A stretch of DNA of 64,000 nt from Actinoplanes teichomyceticus ATCC 31121 (GTDB lineage: Bacteria > Actinomycetota > Actinomycetes > Mycobacteriales > Micromonosporaceae): the NCBI RefSeq assembly GCF_003711105.1, contig NZ_CP023865.1, positions 4,923,001-4,987,000 of the forward strand, read 5' to 3'. The notes under the pieces are model-generated. The model was not told the DNA's origin. It made no database searches and was given only the letters and a program-made list of their open reading frames with translations. Both the position numbers and the translations under genes were made by a program. This document shows positions 43,201-52,061 of the stretch, piece by piece (within the stretch, counting starts at the first letter, position 1; each line of letters begins with the position of its first letter).

Positions 43201-44203
43201 GGACCACCTCGGTGTTGCGCAGGTCCTTCTTGTTCAGCGCGTCGGCGGTGTCCCGGATCTCCCGCTCGCCGGAGAGGAAGACCAGGATGTCGCCGTCGGC
43301 CGGCAGCTCGTCGACCGCGGCGGCGATGCCCTCGGTCTGGTCGATCGGCTCCTCGCGCACCTCGTCCTCGTCATCGTCGATGACCGTGGTGGTGACCAGC
43401 GGGCGGTAGCGGACCTCGACCGGGTACGTCCGGCCGGACACCTCGATCACCGGCGCCGGCTTGCCGGACGCGTCGGCGAAGTGCTCGGCGAACCGCTGGG
43501 TCTCGATGGTCGCCGAGGTGATCACGAGCTTGAGGTCGGGCCGCTTGGGCAGCAGCTCCTTGAGGTAGCCCAGGATGAAGTCGATGTTGAGGCTGCGCTC
43601 GTGCGCCTCGTCGATGATCAGCGTGTCGTAGCGGCGCAGCATCCGGTCGTTCTGGATCTCCGCCAGCAGGATGCCGTCGGTCATCACCTTGACCAGGGTG
43701 TCCTCGCTCACCTGGTCGGTGAACCGGACCTTGTAGCCGACCGTCGAGCCCAGCGGCCGGTCCAGCTCCTCGGCGATCCGCTCGGCGACGGTGCGGGCCG
43801 CGATCCGGCGCGGCTGGGTGTGCCCGATCTGGCCGCGCACGCCCCGGCCCAGCTCCAGGCAGATCTTCGGGATCTGGGTGGTCTTGCCGGAGCCGGTCTC
43901 GCCGGCCACGACCACCACCTGGTGGTCCCGGATCGCCGCGGCGATGTCGTCCTTGCGGGCGCTGACCGGCAGCGCCTGCGGGTAGGTGATCGCGGGCACG
44001 GCGGCGAGCCGGCTCGCCAGGCGCAGCCGGGCCCGGTCCACCTCGGCGGCGATCTCGGTCAGCGCGGCGGATCGGGCGGCGTCGTCGCGGATCCGCCTGG
44101 TCCCGTCCAGGCGGCGCCGCAGCCGGTGTTCGTCACGGGGAAGCAGCTCGGAGATCCGGTCGCGCAGCTCGGGCACGGCGGGGCTGGAAGGCGATATCGA
44201 CAT
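40271..44203 (-). CDS. hrpA: ATP-dependent RNA helicase HrpA
   Basis: A 1310-residue DEAH-box helicase, the normal HrpA length. Walker A G-E-T-G-S-G-K-T-T is near residue 100; D-E-A-H-E-R and S-A-T follow; motif V/VI is Q-R-K-G-R-C-G-R-T. The long C-terminal part (OB fold and the DUF3418 region) is complete, ending shortly after the helical segment W-R-Q-L-H-H-L-P-R-Y. HrpA unwinds RNA on stalled ribosomes in E. coli. The start M-S-I-S-P-S-S is chosen by length against the family; the frame is open upstream to 44689 but that part is read-through. It is divergent from the response-regulator gene. Confidence 0.92.
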   Translation of the reverse strand: MSISPSSPAVPELRDRISELLPRDEHRLRRRLDGTRRIRDDAARSAALTEIAAEVDRARLRLASRLAAVPAITYPQALPVSARKDDIAAAIRDHQVVVVAGETGSGKTTQIPKICLELGRGVRGQIGHTQPRRIAARTVAERIAEELDRPLGSTVGYKVRFTDQVSEDTLVKVMTDGILLAEIQNDRMLRRYDTLIIDEAHERSLNIDFILGYLKELLPKRPDLKLVITSATIETQRFAEHFADASGKPAPVIEVSGRTYPVEVRYRPLVTTTVIDDDEDEVREEPIDQTEGIAAAVDELPADGDILVFLSGEREIRDTADALNKKDLRNTEVVPLYGRLSAAEQHRVFERHTGRRIVLATNVAETSLTVPGIRYVIDPGTARISRYSSRLKVQRLPIEPVSQASANQRKGRCGRTSDGICIRLYSEEDFEGRPEFTEPEILRTNLASVILQMTNLGLGDLARFPFIDPPDKRNITDGIKLLEELGALDDRKLTPLGRQLAQLPVDPRLARMVIEAARQECLAEVMVIAAALSIQDPRERPADKQQQADEKHARFTDKESDFFSYLNLWRYLREKQRELSGNQFRRLCRSEFLNYLRVREWQDIYTQLRQVVRTLDLSVKEDWDAGVAPQPVHTALLAGLLSHIGLKDTDKREYLGARGAKFAIFPGSALFKRQPRWVMSAELVETSRLWARVNARIEPEWAEKLAPHLVKRSYSEPHWDRKLGAVMAFEKVTLYGLPIVPRRRVGYGRVDPVVSRELFIRHALVEGDWETHHKFFDANRRLLRQITEIENRARRRDIAVDDETVYALYDARIPAEVISARHFDGWWKKARHDDPELLHFTRDDLVNAGRDTVDPNAFPDAWLSNGVRLPLSYTFEPGSPADGVTVRVPLELINKIDADDFGWSVPGFRKDVVIALIRALPKALRTSFVPVPDWAEAALARAPVRRGPLPDAIGAELRRLTGTVVPRDAWRPDQVPEHLRMNFRIVNEAGEVVAEGRDLEVLRRQLAPKVQATISRAAGDLERTGITTNDFGVLPRRVAQVRGGYQVNVWPALVDEGASVGVKVFETEAEQRVAMRAGTRRLLLLTLPPAARYLQGRLDNRAKLELSRANPYRSIADLLDDCAGAAVDKLVADAGGPVWSSVEFASLRDTVREDLVDAVANVVTQVQAVLATAYDVEQRVKQARDPALLPAMADIRQQLKGLVYPGFVTETGWRQLHHLPRYLRGITHRMDRLGNGAGRDRQLTAQIHEIEAEYRELKAEAAPGGPAQEGLREIRWMIEELRINFFAQALGTAYPVSDKRIFKAMDALPG

Positions 44204-44387
44204 GGCGGGCCAAGGATAGGCGGATCCGGCCGCGAACGGCTGGTGATTAACGCCGCCCTGGACGCACCGCGGCTCGGCGGCGCCGACCGCGGCGACGGGC
44301 GTCACCCGTGTCCCCGGGCGGGACTGGATCGATATCTCGGGTGACGGAATACCGAACCGCGCATCCGGCAACCGAATCGAGGTCGAG

Positions 44388-44762
44388 GTGATCGTTGTCG
44401 CGGAGGACCACGACGACATCCGGTACGTGCTGAAACGCTCCCTGGAACGGGCCGGGCACCGGGTCGTGGCGGCGGCCGACGGCGCGGCGGCGCTGGCCGC
44501 GGTCCGCGAGCACCGCCCCGATCTGGTGGTGACCGACGTCGACATGCCGCGGATGACCGGGCTGGACCTGTGCCGGGCCATCCGGGCCGACGACGACCTG
44601 CGACACATCCCGGTGGTGGTGGCCAGCGGGTCGCTGCTGCCCGGCGACGAGCGGGCCAGCGACGCGGGCGCGTCGGCGACGCTGCTCAAGCCGTTCCTGC
44701 CGGCGCAGCTGCTGGCCCTGGTGGCGGCGCTGCTGCCGCAGTCCGCCCCGGACGGCTCCTAG
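44388..44762 (+). CDS. Stand-alone response-regulator receiver
   Basis: A 124-residue CheY-like receiver with a GTG start. The acidic pocket is in V-V-A-E-D-H-D-D, the phosphoacceptor is D50 in V-V-T-D-V-D-M-P, the switch Ser lies in V-V-V-A-S-G-S, and the Lys in L-L-K-P-F. There is no output domain, so it is likely a phosphorelay link or a protein-binding switch. It is convergent with the CHASE histidine kinase gene (34 bases between stops) and divergent from hrpA; the kinase is its natural partner candidate. Confidence 0.9.
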   Translation: MIVVAEDHDDIRYVLKRSLERAGHRVVAAADGAAALAAVREHRPDLVVTDVDMPRMTGLDLCRAIRADDDLRHIPVVVASGSLLPGDERASDAGASATLLKPFLPAQLLALVAALLPQSAPDGS

Positions 44763-44796
44763 CCGCCGCCCGGCCCGGTCCCGGCCCGGGGGCGGC

Positions 44797-47148
44797 TCAG
44801 TCACGGTGCTGGTGGTCCGGCACCGGGGCGCGCAGGCGCGCCGCGGCCGGGTCGTGCGCCGACGGCTCGGCGGCCGGCAGCGCGGACAGGCCCGGCAGCC
44901 GGCTGTCCAGGATGGCGGCCCGCTCGGCCAGGGCGCGGTCCAGCGCCGCACGCACCTGGGCGTCGTCCTGCTCGGCGGGTTCGGCCGGAATGTTGTTCAT
45001 GTCGGTCTCCTCTGTGACGGTCGCGGCGGGCAGGGTGAAGTGGAACCGGGCGCCGCCGCCGGGGTTGTCCTCGACGCCGATCTCGCCGCCGTGCCGCTCC
45101 ACGATCCGGCGGCAGATGGCCAGGCCGAGGCCGGTGCCGGCGTAACCGGCGGAGCCCTCGGCCCGGTGGAACGACTCGAACACCCGGGGCTTGTCCGGGT
45201 CCGGGATGCCGATGCCGGCGTCGGCCACCTCGATCCGCACCCAGCCGGGCGCCGCCGGGCCGGCGGTCACCTCGGCCCACGGCGCCTCGCCGCGGCGGAC
45301 GTACTTGAAAGCGTTGCCGATCAGGTTGTCCAGCACGTGCCGCAGCATCGCCGGGTCGGCGCGGACCGCCGGCAGCGGACCGACCCGCCACCGCGGGGCG
45401 GACCCGTCGCCGCGCAGGCTCGCGGCGCGCTCCTGCAGCACCTCCTCGACCAGCGGCGCCAGGTCGACCACGCCGATCCGCAGCGGCGCGTCTCGCGCGG
45501 TGCTGTACGCCAGCAGCGTCTCGATCAGGGTGTCCATCCGGTCCACGGCCTGCACGATCCGGCGCAGCGACACGCCCACCCCGTCCTCGTCGCCCGGGTC
45601 GTCCAGGGCCAGCTCGCAGTGCCCGCGCACGATGGCGAGCGGCGCTTTCAGGTCGTGCGCGACCACCCCGGCGAAGATCGACAGGTCCTTCTCGTACCGG
45701 CGCAGCTCGGTGATGTCACGCAGCACCGCGACCGCGCCACGCAGCCCGGCGCTCGGGTCCAGCGGGCGGGCGTCGATGCTGATCAGTGCCCCGTCCGGGC
45801 GCCCGGCGTTGCGGATCACCACCTCGGCGCCGTCGATCGGCTCGCCGTGCAGCGCCCGAAGCAGCGGCATCTCCTCCAGCGGCAGAGGGGTGACCCCGTC
45901 GGCCCGGTACGCGCCGTAGTGCCGCTGCCAGTCCTCCGGCCGGATGCTGGACTCGGTGACCCCGGTCAGCGTCCGCGCCGCCGGGTTCTCCAGCACCAGC
46001 CGGCCGGCGCCGTCGACGACGCTGACGCCGTCGCCGATGGTGTTCATGATCGCGCCGAGCAGCCCGGCCTGGCGCCGGCTCTCCGCCTCGGCGGCGCGCA
46101 GCTCGGCGGTGGCCTCGGCGACCTGCTGCCGGGCACGGGTCCGGCCGGCCGCCAGCACGTGCACCAGCCAGGCCAGCAGTCCGGTCAGGATCAGGCCGCC
46201 GACCAGCACGGTGACCGGCAGGTGGCCGCCGGCGCCGGGCAGCCGGTCGCTGTCGGCGCGCAGATCCAGCTCCCAGACGTGGTCGGCGACCGGGACCCGC
46301 TCGTGCCGGACCAGGTCCGGCTCGCCGGGCACGTGCAGCCGGGCGACCTCGGCGCGGCTGCCGTCGCCGTTGATCGCGACCAGGCCGGCGTCCAGGTGTC
46401 CCTGGCTGACCGTGCTGAGCACGCCGGTGAGGAAGTCCCCGCCGCGCAGCACCAGGACCACCCAGCCGCGGAACACCGGGGCGTTCGCCCGGGTCCAGAT
46501 CGGCGCGGCGAGCAGGAACGCCTGCTGCTGCCGGTCGGCCGGCACGTCGCGGTCGCGGATCAGGACGTACGTGTCGGAGACGACGCCGTGGGTGGTCTGC
46601 CGGGCGGTCCGCAGCGCGGCGGCCGGCTCCGGTACGACGCCCAGGTCGGTCCCGGCCGAGCCGGCCAGCGCGTCGTCCTCGCTCAGCGCCCGGATGAAGA
46701 TCGGGAAGTAGTGCTCGTCCAGGCCGGGCTGCGGGCGCAGGGTCAGCCCGTCGGCGCCGGCCGCGCGCCACCGCGCCTGGGCGGCCGGGACCGCGTCGGT
46801 GGCGACCGGCGCGACGTACGACACGACCGGCGCCCCGATCAGCCCGGAGGTGGTCAGGGGCGCGCTGGCCTGATCGAAATCCGCCCAGGTCAGCGCGTCC
46901 TCGGTGGCGAGCCCGGCGGCCATCGTCTCCAGCAGGGCGCGGTACCGGTCGGTCTCGGTGCGCACCGCGGCCAGCGCCATCTGGGCGCGCTGGTCCATCA
47001 CCCGTTCCGCGCTGTGCCGCTCGGCGGCGCGCAGCGCGGCCACGATGAGCAGGGTGGCCAGCACACCGACGAGCGCGACCGCGGCCGCCGGCGCCGGGCC
47101 GAGGTACCGCCACCGGTCCGGTCCCGGATTCTGCCGACCGTTCACCAT
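44797..47148 (-). CDS. CHASE-domain histidine kinase
   Basis: A 783-residue sensor kinase. A first membrane helix (about 19-42) and a second (about 310-335) flank an extracytoplasmic CHASE domain. Then come a coiled coil, a PAS domain (I-G-D-G-V-S-V-V-D), a HisKA box with H498 in F-A-G-V-V-A-H-D-L-K-A-P-L, and a HATPase with N-I/L-G-N-A-F-K-Y, D-A-G-I-G-I-P and G-T-G-L-G-L-A-I. All catalytic motifs are intact. The chain continues 67 residues past the ATPase, and inside this tail an in-frame ATG at 45000 has a GAGGAG ribosome site, so the tail may also be made as a separate peptide. The convergent receiver gene is a likely partner. Confidence 0.9.
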   Translation of the reverse strand: MVNGRQNPGPDRWRYLGPAPAAAVALVGVLATLLIVAALRAAERHSAERVMDQRAQMALAAVRTETDRYRALLETMAAGLATEDALTWADFDQASAPLTTSGLIGAPVVSYVAPVATDAVPAAQARWRAAGADGLTLRPQPGLDEHYFPIFIRALSEDDALAGSAGTDLGVVPEPAAALRTARQTTHGVVSDTYVLIRDRDVPADRQQQAFLLAAPIWTRANAPVFRGWVVLVLRGGDFLTGVLSTVSQGHLDAGLVAINGDGSRAEVARLHVPGEPDLVRHERVPVADHVWELDLRADSDRLPGAGGHLPVTVLVGGLILTGLLAWLVHVLAAGRTRARQQVAEATAELRAAEAESRRQAGLLGAIMNTIGDGVSVVDGAGRLVLENPAARTLTGVTESSIRPEDWQRHYGAYRADGVTPLPLEEMPLLRALHGEPIDGAEVVIRNAGRPDGALISIDARPLDPSAGLRGAVAVLRDITELRRYEKDLSIFAGVVAHDLKAPLAIVRGHCELALDDPGDEDGVGVSLRRIVQAVDRMDTLIETLLAYSTARDAPLRIGVVDLAPLVEEVLQERAASLRGDGSAPRWRVGPLPAVRADPAMLRHVLDNLIGNAFKYVRRGEAPWAEVTAGPAAPGWVRIEVADAGIGIPDPDKPRVFESFHRAEGSAGYAGTGLGLAICRRIVERHGGEIGVEDNPGGGARFHFTLPAATVTEETDMNNIPAEPAEQDDAQVRAALDRALAERAAILDSRLPGLSALPAAEPSAHDPAAARLRAPVPDHQHRD

Positions 47149-47164
47149 TCCGAGCGTAGGCCGC

Positions 47165-47204
47165 AAAACGCCCCCGTCGGCCGGAGTTGCGGCCAACGGG
47201 GGCG
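47165..47204 (-). terminator. Rho-independent terminator of glucosaminidase gene
   Basis: On the minus strand, about 15 bases after the stop at 47220, the stem cgcccccgt-ggcc pairs with ggcc-acgggggcg (13 pairs, one C/A mismatch) around an 8-base loop, followed by UUUU. Confidence 0.85.
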
Positions 47205-47219
47205 CGGCGCGGTGGGCGC

Positions 47220-48359
47220 CTACTTCCAGGTGTCGTACTGGTAGAGGTTGTGGGTCGCCATGATGCCGGTGACCTTGGTGTAGTACTTCGGGTCGGTGGC
47301 GTAGCCGGCCTTCCACACGTTCCAGATGAACTTGTTCGCGTCCCGGGTGTAGGCGAACGCCGGCGCGTACCGCTTGTTCACCTTCAGGAAGCGGCCGTGG
47401 TCGCGGAACGAATGCGCCATGCTGGCGTACGTGCGGAACGCGTCCGAGGTGGCGAAGCACTTCCCGGCCTTGTCGCACTCGGTGGTGCGGTAGACGTGGC
47501 AACCGTTGGCGATCGTGCCGTAGCTGCCGTTCTGGCACTTGATGCCGAAGTAGTTGCGGTCCACCGCGGACAGGCTGCTGCGGCCCCAGCCGGACTCCAG
47601 GATGGCCTGGGCGATGGTGACCGACGGCGGGACACCGTACTCGCGCCAGCCGAGCTGGGCGCCGGGCACCGCGGCGGCGATGAACTGCGCCGGGGTCGGC
47701 GCCGGCGTGGCCGGGGCCGGGGTGGCCGGGGCCGGGGTGGTGCAGGGCGCCAGGGCGGCCGAGACGACGTACGCGTGCGAGATGTACCGCCCGTCGGTCA
47801 GCCGGTCCCACTGGCTCGTGGTACGGACCGTGCCGCGGACGCTCGGGCCGGTGACGTAACAGGTCAGCTGCACGGTGGCGCCGTCGGCGACCTTGCGCGC
47901 CACCGCGCCCCGCGTCGACGGCGCGGTCCGCACGTTGACCACGCCGTCCGCGCTGCGCACCCGGCCCGCGACGGACGCGGCGGTGCTGCCCGGCTTGGCC
48001 TTGACCTTGTCGGCGGCCGGCGTCCCGGTGCAGGACGGGATGCTCGCGGTGCTCCGGACGTACGCGTGCGACACGTAGTCGCCGCTGGTCAGGCGGTCCC
48101 ACACGGCGGTGGTGCGGACCTTGCCGCGGACGTTCTGGCCGGTCACCGAGCAGACCACCGCGATCTTCTGGCCGTCGTGCAGGGTACCCCGCACCGCCGC
48201 CGCCAGCGACGGCGTGGCCCGCACCTTGAGCTGGCTGTTCACGTCCACCACGGCGGACACCCCGGCCGCCTGGGCGGCGGACGGGGCGGCGCCCATCCCG
48301 GCCCCGGCGGCAAGCACCAGCGCGGCGCCGGTGAGCACTCGTCGGAAGCTGTGCCTCAT
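47220..48359 (-). CDS. Secreted SH3-type, glucosaminidase (GH73-like) cell-wall hydrolase
   Basis: A 379-residue exported enzyme. Residues 1-32 are a Sec signal (R-H-S-F-R-R, then V-L-T-G-A-A-L-V-L-A, cut near A-Q-A). Two SH3-like repeats follow (about 35-110 and 125-205), each with V-R-x-x-P-S and R-G-x-V-R-T-T-x-x-W-D-R-L-T. After a T-P-A-P-A repeat linker comes the glucosaminidase domain with the catalytic Glu in A-I-L-E-S-G-W-G-R-S-S, then N-Y-F-G-I-K-C and Y-A-S-M-A-H-S-F-R-D-H. It likely trims peptidoglycan at N-acetylglucosamine. The ATG follows GAGGGGGA. Its terminator is at 47165-47204. Confidence 0.92.
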   Translation of the reverse strand: MRHSFRRVLTGAALVLAAGAGMGAAPSAAQAAGVSAVVDVNSQLKVRATPSLAAAVRGTLHDGQKIAVVCSVTGQNVRGKVRTTAVWDRLTSGDYVSHAYVRSTASIPSCTGTPAADKVKAKPGSTAASVAGRVRSADGVVNVRTAPSTRGAVARKVADGATVQLTCYVTGPSVRGTVRTTSQWDRLTDGRYISHAYVVSAALAPCTTPAPATPAPATPAPTPAQFIAAAVPGAQLGWREYGVPPSVTIAQAILESGWGRSSLSAVDRNYFGIKCQNGSYGTIANGCHVYRTTECDKAGKCFATSDAFRTYASMAHSFRDHGRFLKVNKRYAPAFAYTRDANKFIWNVWKAGYATDPKYYTKVTGIMATHNLYQYDTWK

Positions 48360-48550
48360 GAAAACGTCCCCCTCGTTCCGGTCGGCTCCGTATGAAGATC
48401 CGGGGCGCCGGGTGCGGCCGGAGAGCACGTTCGGGTGCGACTGCGTTGCCGTGCTCGCCGGGCCGCCGTTGTGACCGCGGATGCGCTTGGGATCCGGCCG
48501 GACGGGGAAAGGGCGTGACCACACGGCGGCGTCGAGGAACAGGAGAGGCG

Positions 48551-49450
48551 ATGACGGCGGTCGCGACACGGCAACCCGGCGACACCCGGTCCACCTCAGG
48601 CAGGTGGCATGCGATATCGCCGTTGCTGGTCGCGGGGCTCGCGGCCGGCGCGGCCGTGCTGGTCTGGGCGGTGTTCCTGCGTACCGGGGCGGGCCAGAGC
48701 CTGGACTCCGCCGCCATGCGGGGCGGGGACGTGCGCCACGAGCGGGTCACCGAGGTGCTCAGCCGTACGCTGAACGCCACCCAGCTCGCCGCGCTCGCCG
48801 CGGTCTGCCTGCTGGCCGCCGGCGTCGGCGTGCTGCGCCGGCGGTTCGACCTGTCGATCGGCGCGGCCCTGCTGGTGATCACCGCGAACGTCGCGGTGCA
48901 GCAGCTCAAGGCCCGCCTGGACCGGCCGGACCTGGACGGCTTCGCGATGCCGAACTCGTTTCCCAGCGGGCACACCGCGGCCGCCGCGTCGGTCGCGTTC
49001 GTGCTGATCATGGTGTTCCCGCGGGCCGTGCGCGGCGCGGTCGGGCTGCTCGGCGCGGCCTACGTGGCGATCGTCGCGGTGGCCACCGTGTGGGCCGAGT
49101 GGCACCGCCCCAGCGATACCGTCGCGGCGCTGCTCATCGTGCTGGCCTGCGGATCGCTGATCATGTGGGTGGTCCGGCTGCGCCGGTCCGGCCCGCGCCC
49201 GTCGATCGCGCCGGCCCGGGTCGCCACCCTGCCGCTCGCGCTCGTCGGCGCCGTCTCCACCGCGGCCTTCCTGTTCGGGCTGGCCACGGTGGCCGTGTCC
49301 GAACGTGTGCTGCCGGATCTGGTGTCCGGCCGGTTCACGTTCCTGACCGGCGTGGCGGGCATCGTGTCCGCCGTCGCCGGAACGTTCCATCTCTGGGTCC
49401 GGCTCACCGCCGGCGATCCCCTTCCCGAGCAGGGAGGCAACAACCGATGA
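48551..49450 (+). CDS. PAP2-family membrane phosphatase
   Basis: A 299-residue membrane protein. Six or more hydrophobic segments are seen, including a first at about 22-44 and a last pair after 220. The phosphatase core is present: K-A-R-L-D-R-P (motif 1), N-S-F-P-S-G-H-T (motif 2 with catalytic His), and W-A-E-W-H-R-P-S-D (motif 3). It probably removes phosphate from a lipid such as phosphatidic acid or undecaprenyl diphosphate. The ATG at 48551 has AGGAGAGG upstream. The stop overlaps the next start (ATGA). Confidence 0.88.
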   Translation: MTAVATRQPGDTRSTSGRWHAISPLLVAGLAAGAAVLVWAVFLRTGAGQSLDSAAMRGGDVRHERVTEVLSRTLNATQLAALAAVCLLAAGVGVLRRRFDLSIGAALLVITANVAVQQLKARLDRPDLDGFAMPNSFPSGHTAAAASVAFVLIMVFPRAVRGAVGLLGAAYVAIVAVATVWAEWHRPSDTVAALLIVLACGSLIMWVVRLRRSGPRPSIAPARVATLPLALVGAVSTAAFLFGLATVAVSERVLPDLVSGRFTFLTGVAGIVSAVAGTFHLWVRLTAGDPLPEQGGNNR

Positions 49451-50070
49451 CCACTCCCCACGACGACGGCCTCACCAGCCGCACGCCGGCGCCGGCGACC
49501 GCGCCGGTCACCGATCCGGCGGCCGCCACACCGCAGGGCCCCGGGATGCCGCCCGGCCCGGCCGGGGTGCCCCAACTGCCGGCACAGGAGCTCGGCCGCG
49601 GCGTCCGGCACACCGGTCCGACCGTGGTGGTCGGCACCTACCCGGAGTACGCCCTCGCCCAGCAGGCCGTCGACCACCTCTCCGACAACAGGTTCCCGGT
49701 CGAGCGGACCTCGATCGTCGGCACCGACCTGCGCCTGGTGGAGACCGTGCTCGGCCGGCTCACCACCGGCCGGGCGGCGATGGCCGGCGCGGCCAGCGGC
49801 GCCTGGTTCGGGCTCTTCATCGGCGTGCTGTTCGGGCTGTTCAGCGACTCGAACTGGTTCCCGGTCATCCTGACCACCGTGGTCGTCGGCGCGATCTGGG
49901 GCGCCATCTTCGGGGCCATCGCGCACGCCGCGACGGGCGGCCGGCGCGACTTCACCTCGCGCAGCTCGCTGCAGGCCGCGCAGTACGCGGTGCTCGCCGA
50001 CGCGGAGGTCGCCGACGAGGCGCGCACCCTGCTGGTCCAGCTGAACTGGCGGGTCAGCGGCGCACAGTGA
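49447..50070 (+). CDS. YflT/GSP17M-like general stress protein with membrane segments
   Basis: A 207-residue protein translated from inside the PAP2 stop. Residues 1-55 are a Pro/Ala-rich lead. The domain then begins V-V-V-G-T-Y-P-E-Y-A-L-A-Q-Q-A-V-D-H-L, with F-P-V-E-R-T-S-I-V-G-T-D-L, as in the general stress protein 17M (YflT) family. Unlike the Bacillus protein it includes two hydrophobic segments at about 120-140 and 145-165. Function unknown; actinobacterial members are often stress-induced. It is convergent with the sigma factor gene. Confidence 0.75.
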   Translation: MTTPHDDGLTSRTPAPATAPVTDPAAATPQGPGMPPGPAGVPQLPAQELGRGVRHTGPTVVVGTYPEYALAQQAVDHLSDNRFPVERTSIVGTDLRLVETVLGRLTTGRAAMAGAASGAWFGLFIGVLFGLFSDSNWFPVILTTVVVGAIWGAIFGAIAHAATGGRRDFTSRSSLQAAQYAVLADAEVADEARTLLVQLNWRVSGAQ

Positions 50071-50130
50071 GCGCGGCGCGGCGCGCCGACCCGGTGCCGG
50101 CGCGACCCGGCGCGTCGCGCGAACCCTACC

Positions 50131-50147
50131 CGCGCCGCAGCGGCGCG
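50131..50147. terminator. Hairpin in convergent gap
   Basis: cgcgccgc-a-gcggcgcg is a near-perfect palindrome that can fold as a 6-bp stem with a GCAGC loop. It lies between the convergent stress-protein and sigma-factor genes. No U-run, so the call is tentative. Confidence 0.35.
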
Positions 50148-50184
50148 GTGCGCCGATCGGGCCCGCGCCGCGCCGGTCCGCGGC

Positions 50185-50970
50185 TCAGATCTCGGTCGCC
50201 AGCTGGTTGCGCAGCTTGGTCAGGGCCTTGGTGAGCAGGCGGGAGACGTGCATCTGGGAGATGCCGATCTGGTCGGCGATCTGGGACTGGGTGAGGTTGC
50301 CGTAGAAGCGCAGGGTGAGGATGCGCTGCTCGCGTTCGTCGAGGGTGGCGAGGGCGGGGCCGAGGGCGACGCGGGTCTCGGCGAGTTCGTATTCGTGGTC
50401 CTCGCCGCCGAGGGTGTCGGCGAGCTCGGTGCTGCCGTCGGCGCTGATCGGGGTGGAGAGGCTGGTGGCGTTGTAGGCGCGGGCGCCTTCCAGGCCTTCG
50501 AGGACCTCTTCCTCGGTGATGCCGAGGTGGGTGGCGATGTCCGCGACCGTGGGCGAGCGGCCGAGGTTGTGGGTGAGGGTGCTGTTGGCCTCGGTGATGG
50601 CCAGGCGCAACTCCTGCAGCCGGCGCGGGACGCGGACCGACCAGGTGCGGTCGCGGAAGTGGCGCTTGATCTCGCCGATGATGGTCGGGATGGCGTAGCC
50701 GGCGAAGTCGACGCCGCGTTCGGGGTCGAACTTGTCGACCGCCTTGATCAGGCCGACGGTGGCGGTCTGCACCAGGTCGTCGGTGGGCTCGCCGCGGCCG
50801 GAGTAGCGGTTGGCCAGGTGGCGTGCCAGCGGCAGCCAGGCCTCGATCGCGCGGTCCCGCAGGCGGGCGCGGTCCCGGCCGGCGGCCGCGGCCATCGCGT
50901 CGAGCAGTTCGGTGGCGGTGGCCTCGGGCGTGCGGGATCCCTGCTCGCGGTGAACCTCGATGACGGTCAT
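50185..50970 (-). CDS. SigB/SigF-type RNA polymerase sigma factor
   Basis: A 261-residue sigma factor of the stress/sporulation (SigB/F/G) group. Region 2: H-L-A-N-R-Y near 53, D-D-L-V-Q-T-A-T-V-G-L-I-K-A-V-D-K-F, then F-A-G-Y-A-I-P-T-I-I-G-E-I-K-R-H-F-R-D. Region 3 begins V-P-R-R-L-Q-E-L; region 4 ends T-L-R-F-Y-G-N-L-T-Q-S-Q-I-A-D-Q-I-G-I-S-Q-M-H-V-S-R. The ATG has GGAGGA upstream. Such sigma factors are normally held by an RsbW-like anti-sigma factor; none is beside this gene, though the STAS-HATPase fusion at 15912 and the SpoIIE phosphatase at 34460 are in the window. Confidence 0.93.
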   Translation of the reverse strand: MTVIEVHREQGSRTPEATATELLDAMAAAAGRDRARLRDRAIEAWLPLARHLANRYSGRGEPTDDLVQTATVGLIKAVDKFDPERGVDFAGYAIPTIIGEIKRHFRDRTWSVRVPRRLQELRLAITEANSTLTHNLGRSPTVADIATHLGITEEEVLEGLEGARAYNATSLSTPISADGSTELADTLGGEDHEYELAETRVALGPALATLDEREQRILTLRFYGNLTQSQIADQIGISQMHVSRLLTKALTKLRNQLATEI

Positions 50971-51218
50971 GATGGTCCTCCATCAGCGGGCAGAGAGCCG
51001 TGCCCGCACGCGGCGACCGTTCTGAAAGGCAACGCTAGCCGAGAAGCCTAGTCCTGCCCAGCCGAAAGTATGAGTGACACTGCGTGAATGCTGAGACTAC
51101 GAAGCGAATTCCCTCTGGGGGGTCACCCGGGCCCGCGCGGGGGCGCGCAGGATTCGCCGGTGAACGTTCGTGGTAAACAGCACGAACGATTGACCAGCAG
51201 GAGACGGGAAGACAACGG

Positions 51219-52061
51219 ATGACCATCCTCGGGATCGACATCGGTGGCTCGGGCGTCAAGGGCGCCCCGGTCGACACGGTGCGCGGCGAGCTGCTCGACG
51301 AGCGCTACCGCGTCCCCACCCCGCAGCCGGCCGACGTGGACCGCGTGGTCGACGCGGTCGCCGAGGTGGCCGGGCGGTTCGACGGGTACGACCGGGTCGG
51401 CGTGACCTTCCCCGGTGTGGTGGTCGACGGCGTGACCCGCACCGCGGCGAACGTGCACGGGTCCTGGATCGGCGCGCCGGCGGCCCGGCTGTTCACCGAA
51501 CGGCTGGGCAGGCCGGTGACGGTGCTCAACGACGCGGACGCGGCGGGCGCGGCGGAGGTGGCGTTCGGCGCCGGCCGCGACCAGTCCGGCCTGATCATGA
51601 TGGTGACCCTGGGCACCGGCATCGGCACCGCCCTGTTCCTGGACGGCGTGCTGCTGCCGAACACCGAGCTGGGCCACCTGGAGATCGACGGCAGGGACGC
51701 CGAGCTGCTGGCCTCCGACCGGGTCCGCGAGGCCGAGGATCTGAGCTGGGAGAAGTGGGCGCACCGGGTCAGCAAGTACCTGCGCCACGTGGAGATGCTG
51801 CTCTCCCCCCGGCTGTTCATCATCGGCGGCGGGGTCAGCAAGAAGTCGGAGAAGTTCTTCCCACTGCTCGAGGTCGGCACCCCGATCGTGGCTGCCACAC
51901 TGCTCAACAACGCCGGGATCATCGGCGCCGCGGTCTCCGCCGAGCAGGCCACCGCCGGCCCGGGCGGCCAGCACCCGGGTGCGATCCCGGTGGACGCCGC
52001 CCGGCCCGGGACGCCCGCCGCGGGCGACGCGCACACGGTCAACGCCCGACAGGAGGACTGA
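51219..52061 (+). CDS. ppgK: Polyphosphate glucokinase
   Basis: A 280-residue ROK-fold kinase that phosphorylates glucose with polyphosphate or ATP. Signs: [12 protein letters not shown] at the start, [12 protein letters not shown] with the catalytic Asp, [10 protein letters not shown], the E-L-G-H-L segment, and [13 protein letters not shown], which is typical of the polyphosphate-using subgroup. A Pro/Ala-rich tail of 30 residues follows the domain. Its last base overlaps the next ATG (TGATG). Confidence 0.92.
   Translation: MTILGIDIGGSGVKGAPVDTVRGELLDERYRVPTPQPADVDRVVDAVAEVAGRFDGYDRVGVTFPGVVVDGVTRTAANVHGSWIGAPAARLFTERLGRPVTVLNDADAAGAAEVAFGAGRDQSGLIMMVTLGTGIGTALFLDGVLLPNTELGHLEIDGRDAELLASDRVREAEDLSWEKWAHRVSKYLRHVEMLLSPRLFIIGGGVSKKSEKFFPLLEVGTPIVAATLLNNAGIIGAAVSAEQATAGPGGQHPGAIPVDAARPGTPAAGDAHTVNARQED

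Noticed and set aside
50248..51051. A 267-codon plus-strand frame rich in Gly/Asp/Val
   Set aside because: It is the complement of the sigma-factor gene, which has all conserved sigma regions.
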